Of a DNA stretch of 37,603 nucleotides, positions 1 to 7,658 are shown piece by piece. The notes below the pieces were generated by a model. That model was given only the letters and a program-made list of their open reading frames with translations. It was not told the DNA's origin and did no database searches. Positions within the stretch are counted from its first letter, which is position 1. Each line of letters opens with the position of its first letter. Both the position numbers and the translations under genes were made by a program. Origin of the DNA: Clostridia bacterium (lineage in GTDB: Bacteria; Bacillota; Clostridia; Oscillospirales; Acutalibacteraceae). The stretch lies in NCBI GenBank assembly GCA_017436285.1, contig JAFSDL010000056.1:1-37603 (forward strand), written 5' to 3'.

Positions 1-1
1 A

Positions 2-148
2 GGTTGTTTAAAAACTACAAAAGAAGACGAAGAAAACCACGGTATAGGTCTTTCGCTCATTTCTTCAATTGCTGAAAAATATGACGGTTCTTTTGAAACC
101 AAAACAGAAAACAACATATTCACTGCTATTGTTAATTTGAAACTGTAA
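2..148 (+). CDS. Sensor histidine kinase, C-terminal end (partial)
   Basis: This is the last 48 codons of a gene that begins before the window. The peptide contains HGIGLSLISSIAEKYDG and ends in VNLKL. That is the G2 box and final strand of a GHKL ATPase domain as found in AgrC/CitA-like sensor kinases (family knowledge). In such kinases this domain binds ATP and phosphorylates a histidine that feeds a response regulator. The sensing part is outside the window, so the signal cannot be inferred. It converges with comF and shares the hairpin terminator at 148-189. Confidence 0.8.
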   Translation, partial: GCLKTTKEDEENHGIGLSLISSIAEKYDGSFETKTENNIFTAIVNLKL

Positions 149-189
149 AAATCGGTAAGTTATTGCTTCATCAATAACTTACCGATTTT
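148..189. terminator. Bidirectional intrinsic terminator between the kinase and comF
   Basis: A perfect 18-bp stem (148-165 with 172-189) closes the six-base loop CTTCAT. It is flanked by A-rich sequence on the left and T-rich sequence on the right, so it can act on both strands. The left arm begins at the last base of the kinase stop codon, and the right arm covers the last codons and stop of comF, so one structure ends both convergent genes. Confidence 0.88.
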
Positions 190-877
190 CTTTATTAGTT
201 ATAGCAACTGTCAGGCAAAAGACCTCTGCCGCACCACCTATCAACAAAATTTTTGCACATTCATTGAGGGTTGAGCCTGTGGTTTTTATGTCGTCTATAA
301 GAAGTATTCGCATATTTTCAACATCAACATTTTCTTTTATATCAATAGCACCTGCAAGGTTACCGCTTCTCTCTGCACTTGAAAGGCTATGCTGAGTCTG
401 AGTTGAAAAGCTTTTAACAAGCAGTTCTTCACATTTCAGCTCTGTAATTTCAGAAAACTCTCTCGCCAGAAGCTCTGCCTGATTATAGCCTCTCTTTTCA
501 AAATCCTCCTTTGCAGAAGGCACAAAGGTGCACAAATCAAAGTCATAACCGCTATAATGCTTATTAAAGCACTCTGCCAAATCCTTTGCGAAAACACCTG
601 CAAGCCTTGTTGCATTACGGAATTTGAAGCGCCATATACCTCGGCTTGCGGCACCCTCATAATAAAATGGCGCGCAAACATATTTATAAAAATGCTTTTT
701 ATGTCCGCAATTGCAATCGGAAATCATCATACCGCAAAGCTTACAGATATCACCCTCTATTTTCTGCAGGGTATTTTCACAGGTGTGGCACATTTCACGC
801 CTTATATCAATTACATTGTTACAAAATCTGCACCTTTGAGGATACAAAAGCTTTATAATAAAATCCTTCTTTTTCAT
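179..877 (-). CDS. comF: ComF family phosphoribosyltransferase-like protein
   Basis: The 232-residue length is normal for ComF. The N-terminus carries paired cysteines (C16/C19, C30/C33, then C45/C48 and C55/C57) forming a double zinc ribbon. The middle has the family motif RGYNQAELLA. Around residues 191-206 is the PRPP-binding loop ILLIDDIKTTGSTLNEC of type I phosphoribosyltransferases. ComF proteins take part in handling single-stranded DNA during competence, with the helicase ComFA; no comFA is visible here. A GGGTG ribosome site sits unusually close to the ATG. The terminator between 889 and 921 separates it from ddh, and its own 3' end lies inside the convergent terminator at 148-189. 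Confidence 0.9.
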   Translation of the reverse strand: MKKKDFIIKLLYPQRCRFCNNVIDIRREMCHTCENTLQKIEGDICKLCGMMISDCNCGHKKHFYKYVCAPFYYEGAASRGIWRFKFRNATRLAGVFAKDLAECFNKHYSGYDFDLCTFVPSAKEDFEKRGYNQAELLAREFSEITELKCEELLVKSFSTQTQHSLSSAERSGNLAGAIDIKENVDVENMRILLIDDIKTTGSTLNECAKILLIGGAAEVFCLTVAITNKENR

Positions 878-888
878 CTCACCCTAAA

Positions 889-921
889 GAAATAACGCAA
901 AGGAAAGCCCTTGCGTTATTT
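889..921 (-). terminator. Intrinsic terminator after ddh
   Basis: An 11-bp stem (890-900 with 911-921, AAATAACGCAA and its complement) closes a short GC-rich loop. On the minus strand it is followed by TCTTTA. It starts 8 bases past the ddh stop and precedes comF, so it should end the ddh transcript. Confidence 0.75.
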
Positions 922-928
922 TTCATTC

Positions 929-1909
929 TTACAACATTTCTTTTCTTAATTCTTCGCCACTCTTAATTGAAAGGTATGCGGGAGGAATATCAAAAACTGT
1001 TTTGCAACCGCTCTGACCCTCTTTATTGAGTCGGTATGCGGCTCTTACAAATGCAACAATAACACTTGAGGTAAACTCAGGGTTTGAATCAAGCTTGAGG
1101 CTATATTCAATAACGTGATTATTTTCAAGGTCTTTACCTGTTTTGCCTGTTCTGATAACAAAGCCACCGTGCGGAATACCCTTATGGTCGCGGTCAAGCT
1201 CCTCCTGAGAAATAAAGTTTACAGTTGTATCATATTCATCAAAATAATTTTTCATTGTAACTATTTCGTTTTTGATTCTTTCTAAATCTGCGCCCTCTTC
1301 TGCTACAACGAAGCATTCTCTTGTGTGCTTCTGCCTTGTGGTGAGCTGAGGCTCAGAACCGCTTCTTACTGCCTCAAGTGCTTCTTCAACAGGGATTGTA
1401 TATTGCCTTGCATCAACAACACCCTCAATTCTTCTGATAGCATCGCTATGACCCTGGCTTACGCCCTTGCCCCAGAAGGTATAATCTGCACCATCGGGAA
1501 GAATACAGCTACCGTAAAGTCTGTTGAGAGAAAACATACCCGGGTCCCAACCAACAGAAATAATTCCGATTTTTCCGCTCTTTTTTGCTGCTGCATCAAC
1601 ATTGGCAAAATGCTCGGGAATTCTTTTATGTGTATCGAAGCTGTCAACAACATTGAAATGCTCTGCCATAGCAGGTGTCTGCTCAGGCAAATCTGTTGCA
1701 CTGCCACCGCACATTACAAGAACATCCACATCATCCTTGTGATTTAAAACATCATCGGTTTTGTAAACCTTTGCACCGGAAATTGTCTGAACTGTTTCAG
1801 GATTTCTTCTTGTGAAAACACAAGTAACTTCCATATCCTTATTTTGTTTTACGGCACATTCAACGCCCTTTGCAATATTGCCGTAACCATAAAGACCAAC
1901 CTTTATCAT
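929..1909 (-). CDS. ddh: meso-Diaminopimelate D-dehydrogenase
   Basis: Ddh catalyses the NADPH-dependent one-step amination of tetrahydrodipicolinate to meso-diaminopimelate, bypassing the acylated branches of the lysine/peptidoglycan pathway. The protein starts MIKVGLYGYGNIAKG, a Rossmann glycine motif, and carries the family segments VDSFDTH, SVGWDPGMFSLNR, FWGKGVSQGHSDA and IPHGGFVIRTG. Its length of 326 residues matches characterised Ddh. I place the start at the ATG at 1909: AGGGTG lies six bases upstream. The in-frame GTG at 1918 falls inside that ribosome site and is unlikely to be used. It is monocistronic, with a promoter at 1945-1973 and a terminator at 889-921. Presence of ddh implies meso-DAP in the cell wall. 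Confidence 0.93.
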   Translation of the reverse strand: MIKVGLYGYGNIAKGVECAVKQNKDMEVTCVFTRRNPETVQTISGAKVYKTDDVLNHKDDVDVLVMCGGSATDLPEQTPAMAEHFNVVDSFDTHKRIPEHFANVDAAAKKSGKIGIISVGWDPGMFSLNRLYGSCILPDGADYTFWGKGVSQGHSDAIRRIEGVVDARQYTIPVEEALEAVRSGSEPQLTTRQKHTRECFVVAEEGADLERIKNEIVTMKNYFDEYDTTVNFISQEELDRDHKGIPHGGFVIRTGKTGKDLENNHVIEYSLKLDSNPEFTSSVIVAFVRAAYRLNKEGQSGCKTVFDIPPAYLSIKSGEELRKEML

Positions 1910-1944
1910 TTGTATCACCCTAAAAGTTAATTAAAATATTTTTA

Positions 1945-1973
1945 ATTTTATTACTAAATTTTAAAACAGTCAA
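1945..1973 (-). promoter_or_regulatory. Sigma-A promoter of ddh
   Basis: On the minus strand TTGACT (1968-1973), a 17-base spacer and TAAAAT (1945-1950) lie 36 bases before the ddh start, in an AT-rich gap with no other feature. Confidence 0.7.
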
Positions 1974-1983
1974 TATTTTTTTG

Positions 1984-3138
1984 TTAATTACTTAGTTTCA
2001 AAGCTCTTTCGCTTTTTCTTTTATAAAGATATTCATCTGCAGAAGCTATAAATTCTCTAATGTCTTTTATATCTTGAGTGTATTTAAAATAACCCACACT
2101 CATATGTAAAACATATTCTTTATCTCTTTTTTCTGTTTCTTCTTTTAATTTTTCATTAATCAAAATGCAAAATTCGTCTGGATTAAAATCAGCTTTCACT
2201 TCGCCTGAAACAACAAATTCATCGCCACCATACCTGAATGCATTGAGTCCTGTTTTCACGATGGCGTTTCTAATTGCATCTGCAGCTATTGTTATTGCTT
2301 CATCGCCCTCAGTATGCCCGAATTTGTCATTGATTTTTTTAAAATAGTCCATATCCATAATAAACAGATATAAATCTCTGTTGGAATTTCTGTTCTTTAT
2401 TTTATGGTCAATATATCGCTCCATTTCAGCTCTGTTATTAAGCTTTGTGAGCGGGTCAACCGAAATCAATTCCTGACGGGAACGAACATACACCTGTATT
2501 GCCGCAAAGGTAACACCTGCGCTTATCATAGGCGACCCTACAAACACAATCTGAAGAACACCGTAAATCAATGGGAAAATACAGAAATATGCCAATGTGC
2601 GATATCTTGCTCGCTTAAGATAATTATCTTTATTAAACGAACGAACAAATGCTTTTGTTGATGTTAAAACAATATAGAAAAAGCAAATTGCAATATGAGC
2701 AATATATAAGCTTCCTCTTTGGTAAACACCATCTGAATCTATAAAGAAAACCAAATTATGCTTATAAGATGCCACTATCAAGGAAACACCCAAAATGAGT
2801 GGAACAAGGCTCAAGGCAAGTCCTTTTTTTGTAGTTGTTGTGCGGGTTTCCATTTCGCTTTCCGAATACAGATACCACATATAAGCAGTAACCAATGTGA
2901 AAATATGGTATATACTATTCACCATAAAATCCACTGAATCAGAAAATTTCCACACATACGAAGCATCAACTATTCCCCATAGCAAATCGCTGCCACATAA
3001 AATCGCGGAGGAAATTATAAAGCAGGAATACACGAACTGCGACATTCGTCTGTCATTGCTTTTTATAATCTGCAAAAGAATAAGCACTAATATTGAAACA
3101 CAAAATATATTCAGTGTGCAATAAAGTATCCCTTCCAT
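1984..3138 (-). CDS. Membrane-anchored GGDEF diguanylate cyclase
   Basis: The 384-residue protein has about six or seven hydrophobic helices in residues 1-220 and a C-terminal GGDEF domain from about 225. The domain opens with VDPLTKLNNR and has the intact active-site motif RYGGDEF at 302-308, so synthesis of cyclic di-GMP from two GTP is expected at the inner face of the membrane. The RxxD inhibitory site usually found just before GGDEF is absent: the bases there encode KTGLNAF. Product feedback may therefore be lost. The membrane part has no sensor domain I can name. A strong AGGAGGGG ribosome site precedes the ATG at 3138. The rlmD-like gene ends 20 bases upstream, so the two may be cotranscribed. 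Confidence 0.88.
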   Translation of the reverse strand: MEGILYCTLNIFCVSILVLILLQIIKSNDRRMSQFVYSCFIISSAILCGSDLLWGIVDASYVWKFSDSVDFMVNSIYHIFTLVTAYMWYLYSESEMETRTTTTKKGLALSLVPLILGVSLIVASYKHNLVFFIDSDGVYQRGSLYIAHIAICFFYIVLTSTKAFVRSFNKDNYLKRARYRTLAYFCIFPLIYGVLQIVFVGSPMISAGVTFAAIQVYVRSRQELISVDPLTKLNNRAEMERYIDHKIKNRNSNRDLYLFIMDMDYFKKINDKFGHTEGDEAITIAADAIRNAIVKTGLNAFRYGGDEFVVSGEVKADFNPDEFCILINEKLKEETEKRDKEYVLHMSVGYFKYTQDIKDIREFIASADEYLYKRKSERALKLSN

Positions 3139-3158
3139 ATTTTCCCCTCCTTTTTCCT

Positions 3159-4322
3159 TTATTTTATAAGCAAAACAACCGTCTCTACATGAGCAGTGTA
3201 AGGGAACATATCCACCGGCTGAATTTTTTTAACTTTATATCCGTTTTTTATAAGATAATATAAATCTCTCTGTTGTGTTTCAGGATTGCAGGAAATATAA
3301 ACTATCCTTTCAGGCTTCAGAGCTACGGCACAGGAAAGGAATTTTTTATCACTTCCTGCTCTTGGGGGGTCCATAAAAAGAACATCACATTGTTCACCCT
3401 GCTCCTTCATAGAAAGCATAAACTCACCTGCATCTGCGCAGATAAATTTAATATTATCTATATTGTTTATCTTGGCATTGACCTTAGCATCCTTTACCGC
3501 ATCAGAGTTAAGCTCACAGCCAATTACCTCGCCCGCATTTTTCGATGCTACAATACCGATTGTTCCAATTCCGCAATAAGCATCAATAACCCTTTCTTTT
3601 CCTGAAAGCCCTGCAAATTCAACAGCCTTGCCATAAAGCTTTTCAGTCTGAATTGGGTTTATCTGATAAAAGGATTTGGGAGATATTCTGAAGGTGCAAC
3701 CGCACAAAACATCTTCAATATACCCATTACCGTAAAGCACCGTTTCTTTTTCACCCAGAACCATACTTGTAAATTTATTGTTTATATTCTGAACAATTGT
3801 TGTTATTTCCTGGTGTTTTTTTAAAAGCTCTTTTATAAAATTGTTTTTAGACGGGAAAAACCCCGTTCCCGTTACGAGAACAACCATTATCTGATTTGTT
3901 GCAAAGCCTCTTTTAACAAGAACGTGCCGAAGAAAGCCAGTGCCCTTTCTTTCATCGTAAACAGTAAGCTTAAAATCCTTAACCATTTTTCTTATGGTTA
4001 CAATAATTTCATCGGCTTTTTCATCCTCAATCAAACAAGCATCTGTTTTCACTATATTATGGGTGCTTGACTGATACACACCCGATATAATTTCACCGCC
4101 ACGAGTTCTGCCAAAGGCGGCTTGCACTTTATTTCTGTAATGAAAAGGCTTTTCCATACCGATAATTTCATTTACTCTATGAAAAGAGCCTAAAAGCTTC
4201 ACAACCTTTGCCTGCTTATACTTTAATTGTTCAGGATATGTCATATTCATTAACTGACAACCGCCACATTTTCTTGAAACAGGGCAAATTCGTTTTTTAT
4301 CTGTATTTTTTCTATCAGGCAT
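3159..4322 (-). CDS. RlmD/TrmA-family RNA (uracil-5-)-methyltransferase
   Basis: These enzymes transfer a methyl group from S-adenosylmethionine to uracil C5 in 23S rRNA or tRNA. Visible here are the iron-sulfur cysteines (CPVSRKCGGCQ near residue 13), a SAM-binding segment VIDAYCGIGTIGI, the motif DPPRAGSDKKFL and the catalytic cysteine in YISCNPETQQRD. The 387 residues fit the family but lack the N-terminal TRAM RNA-binding domain of many RlmD/RlmC proteins. Which uracil is modified cannot be read from sequence; Bacillus RlmCD handles two sites in 23S rRNA. The start overlaps the end of the GtrA-like gene by 8 bases, with AGGAAA six bases upstream, suggesting coupled translation. Confidence 0.9.
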   Translation of the reverse strand: MPDRKNTDKKRICPVSRKCGGCQLMNMTYPEQLKYKQAKVVKLLGSFHRVNEIIGMEKPFHYRNKVQAAFGRTRGGEIISGVYQSSTHNIVKTDACLIEDEKADEIIVTIRKMVKDFKLTVYDERKGTGFLRHVLVKRGFATNQIMVVLVTGTGFFPSKNNFIKELLKKHQEITTIVQNINNKFTSMVLGEKETVLYGNGYIEDVLCGCTFRISPKSFYQINPIQTEKLYGKAVEFAGLSGKERVIDAYCGIGTIGIVASKNAGEVIGCELNSDAVKDAKVNAKINNIDNIKFICADAGEFMLSMKEQGEQCDVLFMDPPRAGSDKKFLSCAVALKPERIVYISCNPETQQRDLYYLIKNGYKVKKIQPVDMFPYTAHVETVVLLIK

Positions 4323-4791
4323 TTGATATTTCCTTTTCTTTTTTGGCTGTATTCATACTATCCTTATAAACAAAAAATCTGCAGAATAAAAATTCCGTAG
4401 TCATATTTGTTATCATTGTTACGCCTAAAATCACATACTCTGCAAATTCCCAGGTCGTGTTTTGTGCCACCATTTCTCCAAGAATAACAGAAACGGGCGT
4501 AAACACACAATAAAACCCGAAAACCTTAAGCATAGCAACAGGAATATTGGCAGCAGATTTGAAGGTGAATTTTCTGTTAAAGGTAAAATTCCACAAAACA
4601 GAAAGAACAAGTGCTACAAGATAACTGGCACCATATTCCGAATTAAAAAACCATTGTGCAATGGCATTTGAGCTTTCTGTCTGTGGCAAAAGCTCATTAA
4701 GAAGTGTAAAAGAAACAACCTGAATAACACCTGCAGATGCTGAAAAGGCTGCAAATTTCAAAGCCTGTAAAACATTATCTTTTTTATTCAT
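4315..4791 (-). CDS. GtrA-like (GtrA/DPMS) membrane protein
   Basis: A roughly 158-residue protein with four hydrophobic helices and the family-type segment LSVLWNFTFNRKFTF after the second helix. GtrA-like proteins are thought to help move lipid-linked sugars across the membrane or to assist glycosyltransferases; no glycosyltransferase is nearby. The frame is open upstream to 4851. I choose the ATG at 4791 because the promoter at 4840-4868 would start transcription near 4833, downstream of the longer start, and because MNKKDNVLQALKF is a normal family N-terminus. GAGGATGAG upstream is a weak, distant ribosome site. Confidence 0.82.
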   Translation of the reverse strand: MNKKDNVLQALKFAAFSASAGVIQVVSFTLLNELLPQTESSNAIAQWFFNSEYGASYLVALVLSVLWNFTFNRKFTFKSAANIPVAMLKVFGFYCVFTPVSVILGEMVAQNTTWEFAEYVILGVTMITNMTTEFLFCRFFVYKDSMNTAKKEKEISNA

Positions 4792-4839
4792 ATTTAACTC
4801 ATCCTCATAACTGCTCAAGCACATACAATTATATGTTAA

Positions 4840-4868
4840 AGTATAGCACAAATTTTATTCTATTTCAA
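4840..4868 (-). promoter_or_regulatory. Sigma-A promoter of the GtrA-like/rlmD genes
   Basis: On the minus strand TTGAAA (4863-4868), 17 bases and TATACT (4840-4845) sit about 45 bases before the chosen GtrA-like start. This position rules out the longer upstream start codon. Confidence 0.72.
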
Positions 4869-4902
4869 TTACAAATCAATTACAAAAGACATTTTAAACA
4901 TA

Positions 4903-4930
4903 TAAAAAACCTTGCTCCGAAGAACAAGGT
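4903..4930 (-). terminator. Intrinsic terminator after the dockerin esterase
   Basis: ACCTTG (4909-4914) pairs with CAAGGT (4925-4930) around an inner short stem. On the minus strand the hairpin is followed by TTTTTTAT. It begins 17 bases past the esterase stop codon. Confidence 0.82.
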
Positions 4931-4946
4931 CTTTAATGTATTTTAT

Positions 4947-6632
4947 TTAGAAATCAATGCCTGCTGCCATCGCAAGAATATCTTTAGCATCACTTGTTGT
5001 GATTGAGCCGTCTTCATCGATATCTGCATATTTTGTTTTTTCTTTTGATAATTTCTGCTGACCTGCAGCAACCTTAAGAGCAATTCTTGCATCATCGGTT
5101 GTAATAGCACCACTATTGTTAATGTCACCTATAATCTGATCCATTGGAATAGGAGTAACTTTTCTCTTATAAGTGTTGTAAAGTGAGAACTGAGGATAGT
5201 TTTCCTTATCTGTGAAAACGCTATACTGTCTTTCAGCACTGAGAAGCCAAATAACAACATCAGTTGTACCTTCATCAACATTATAAGCATTATGCTGTAA
5301 GTTTTTGTAGAACCAAGTATGCTTGGGGAACATACAGGTTGAAGCATCAACCTTGTAATCCCATGAAACGTGGTTGTGACCACATTTTACTTTCTGGCTA
5401 TAGATATTGGTCCAATCATCAAAAGCCTGAAGGTATTTTGAACAGGTTGCACCACCACTTGCGTATTTAACATCGATGATTGTGTCGCTCTGTTCATATT
5501 CGTCAGAAATCGGAATCATCTGGCAGTTGTAACCAACCACGATACCAAATCTCATTCCATCTGCCTTAGCATCCTTGATTATGCTCTTAGCTTTTTTCTG
5601 AATTGTATTATATGCATCAATTTTCTTTTCGTATGAAGCTTTGATTGTTTCACCGTAAAGGAAATCTTTACCATCCTCATAATAATCATCAGGAACAAGT
5701 GACCAGAAGCCGGGCATACCTGCGATATAAGGAATGATTGTATCTGAATAAAGTCTGGGAAGGATTCCTGCAACAGCCTGATTGATATCGCCAAAATACT
5801 CTTCTGACAAATCTTCTTTAGTTGCGAGATATGAAATTGCAAAAGCAGCAATATGTGTTGTTGCGCTACCGTTAGCAAGCTGAACAAGATAATTTTCTAC
5901 AGTAAACATATCAAACTCGATATTGTTTATTGCAATGTTGCCTGCAAGACTTGTACCCTGCCATGCGGGAGAAGTGAAAACAAGGTTATTTATGCTACTA
6001 CCACCGAAAGCCGCAAGGTATGCAAGTACAATATTTGCACCCATACTGTGAGCAACAACATTAACCTTCTTAGCACCGGTTTCATCCTGAATTGTCTTGA
6101 TATATTCATCAAATTCATCAGCTGAATCAATAGGAGACTTTCTCCAGTCATAGCTGAAGTTGTAAACATTCTCTTCACCGAATTCTTCAGCATAAGCAGC
6201 TGCAAAAGGAGAAAGCTCAGCCTTTTCCTCGTCAGTATATTCTGACATAGGCTCAGTGTTCTGATAGAATCCAACGGTATCATCAATGGGCTTACCATTT
6301 TTATCAAAACCAATGGGTTCGATATATTTATTAACCACAGGTAAAAGCTCATCAGCGAGCTTATCATAATCCTTATTATTGATACCATATTTTACACAGC
6401 TCTTGATAAAAGCATCACCAATATCTTTTATCATGGCCTCAAGGGCTGCATCATCGGTTGCAAAAACCTCTGCCTCGTCTGCTGTACCAAAATTCTTATA
6501 CAGTTTTGTTGAGAAGATACCATCAACAATAACAAGGGGGTAAACCTTTGCGGCACTAACAGGCACAACAAAAGCTACAACCGTAAGAGTTATTGCTAAG
6601 ATAACACTAACAATTTTCTTTGTTGCTTTCAT
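4947..6632 (-). CDS. Secreted LCAT-like alpha/beta-hydrolase with C-terminal dockerin
   Basis: The 561-residue protein starts with a signal peptide (MKATKKIVSVILAITLTVV, cleavage after about AAA27). A lipase/acyltransferase fold follows: YDWR at 161-164, typical of LCAT-like enzymes, and the nucleophile elbow AHSMG with Ser196. Catalytic Asp and His candidates lie in the AFDDW and GHNHVSW regions. The last 60 residues form a type I dockerin with two calcium-binding repeats, starting GDINNSGAITTDD and ADIDEDGSITTSD. The protein should be exported and docked onto a cohesin. Substrate is unknown; an acyl ester is likely. The start at 6632 has AGGAGG six bases upstream; an earlier in-frame start at 6662 adds residues before the signal peptide and is rejected. 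It has its own promoter and terminator. Confidence 0.87.
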   Translation of the reverse strand: MKATKKIVSVILAITLTVVAFVVPVSAAKVYPLVIVDGIFSTKLYKNFGTADEAEVFATDDAALEAMIKDIGDAFIKSCVKYGINNKDYDKLADELLPVVNKYIEPIGFDKNGKPIDDTVGFYQNTEPMSEYTDEEKAELSPFAAAYAEEFGEENVYNFSYDWRKSPIDSADEFDEYIKTIQDETGAKKVNVVAHSMGANIVLAYLAAFGGSSINNLVFTSPAWQGTSLAGNIAINNIEFDMFTVENYLVQLANGSATTHIAAFAISYLATKEDLSEEYFGDINQAVAGILPRLYSDTIIPYIAGMPGFWSLVPDDYYEDGKDFLYGETIKASYEKKIDAYNTIQKKAKSIIKDAKADGMRFGIVVGYNCQMIPISDEYEQSDTIIDVKYASGGATCSKYLQAFDDWTNIYSQKVKCGHNHVSWDYKVDASTCMFPKHTWFYKNLQHNAYNVDEGTTDVVIWLLSAERQYSVFTDKENYPQFSLYNTYKRKVTPIPMDQIIGDINNSGAITTDDARIALKVAAGQQKLSKEKTKYADIDEDGSITTSDAKDILAMAAGIDF

Positions 6633-6699
6633 ACAAATCCTCCTAAACAGATAAGACAGCATACATCTAAAGATAGTACACTACCATATATACAAACTG

Positions 6700-6728
6700 A
6701 TTTTACCACACAATTCCTTTAATTGCAA
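6700..6728 (-). promoter_or_regulatory. Sigma-A promoter of the dockerin esterase
   Basis: On the minus strand TTGCAA (6723-6728), 17 bases and TAAAAT (6700-6705) lie 68 bases before the start codon. Confidence 0.6.
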
Positions 6729-6801
6729 TAGCATTAATAAATTTTTACATATATACTATAACAATTTTATGGGGGTGTTTATTGTTAAAAATGAATAATT
6801 T

Positions 6802-7593
6802 TCAGGTCAACTTAATTGATATCTCGCCTGTATAAAGCTTCTTTATAGCACCATCGGAAAACTCTGTAATTAAATTGCAATTTTCATCAATATCAAGCGC
6901 TTTCGCTTTTTCTGTTTTTTCACCCTGAATAACAGTTATTTCTTTCCCCAAAACGAAGCTTCTTTCTTTGTATTCCTTCATATGCTTTTTTGAAGAAAGC
7001 TCTCTGTAGAAATCAAAAAAGGAATTAATAAAGCCGGCTATAAATCTATTTCTCAAGCCCTCTTTTCTTTGGGTGAAAACCGCACCTGCAATACTCTTTA
7101 TATCTTCGGGGAAGCCCTCTTCGGATTCATATATATTTATTCCCACACCCAAAACTGCAAAATCAAGCATCCCTTTCTGAGAATTAAAGCTTGATTCTGT
7201 TAAAATTCCGCAAACCTTTTTGTTGCTTATATATATATCGTTTACCCATTTTATTTTTGAATCAAAAATGCCGAGCTTCTCCAACGACCTGCAAACGCTC
7301 ACCGCCGCCGCAGTTGTTATCTGCACTGCATCCTCAGGCTTGATTTGTGGCTTCAGAAGTATACTCGTATAAACTCCTGAATCACCGGGAGAAAAGAATG
7401 CGCGCCCCATTCTTCCTCTGCCCGCAGTCTGCTCCCCTGCAACAACAACTAAGCCCTCACCATTTTCTGATGCAAGCTCTTTTACAATAGTATTTGTTGA
7501 GGTCGTTTTTTCTAAAACCTCAATTTTTATTTTGTTTTTCAGCTCTTCATTCAAAAGCTCAAAAATCTTTTGAGCATTAATTACATCTATCAT
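6802..7593 (-). CDS. birA: Biotin-[acetyl-CoA-carboxylase] ligase, monofunctional
   Basis: It activates biotin with ATP and attaches it to carrier-protein lysines. The protein has the biotinyl-AMP loop GRGRMGR at 58-64, KWVNDI at 115-120, LGVGINIY and a C-terminal SH3-like domain. Its 263 residues begin directly with the catalytic domain, so the DNA-binding helix-turn-helix of bifunctional BirA is missing and it should not act as a repressor. The ATG at 7593 has AAAGG eight bases upstream; an in-frame TTG at 7599 is too close to that site. The terminator at 7615-7643 separates it from the gene upstream. I see no promoter between that terminator and the start, so it may rely on read-through. 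Confidence 0.93.
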   Translation of the reverse strand: MIDVINAQKIFELLNEELKNKIKIEVLEKTTSTNTIVKELASENGEGLVVVAGEQTAGRGRMGRAFFSPGDSGVYTSILLKPQIKPEDAVQITTAAAVSVCRSLEKLGIFDSKIKWVNDIYISNKKVCGILTESSFNSQKGMLDFAVLGVGINIYESEEGFPEDIKSIAGAVFTQRKEGLRNRFIAGFINSFFDFYRELSSKKHMKEYKERSFVLGKEITVIQGEKTEKAKALDIDENCNLITEFSDGAIKKLYTGEISIKLT

Positions 7594-7614
7594 AAACAAA
7601 ACCTTTACAGATTA

Positions 7615-7643
7615 AAAAACAGCGTCACGCGGACGCTGTTTTT
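7615..7643 (-). terminator. Intrinsic terminator after the Asn/Asp-rich secreted protein
   Basis: A stem of about 10 bp, AACAGCGTC with GACGCTGTT plus flanking A-T pairs, closes the loop ACGCG and is followed on the minus strand by TTTTTTAAT. It sits 16 bases past the stop at 7659. Confidence 0.88.
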
Positions 7644-7658
7644 ATTATATGCTTTAAA

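Noticed and set aside
557-895. Plus-strand frame opposite comF
   Set aside because: Antisense shadow of a well-supported comF gene; no family motif.
1910-1918. GTG start for ddh
   Set aside because: The GTG is part of the AGGGTG ribosome site of the ATG at 1909.
4792-4851. Longer GtrA-like start
   Set aside because: The start codon lies upstream of the -10 element of the promoter at 4840-4868.
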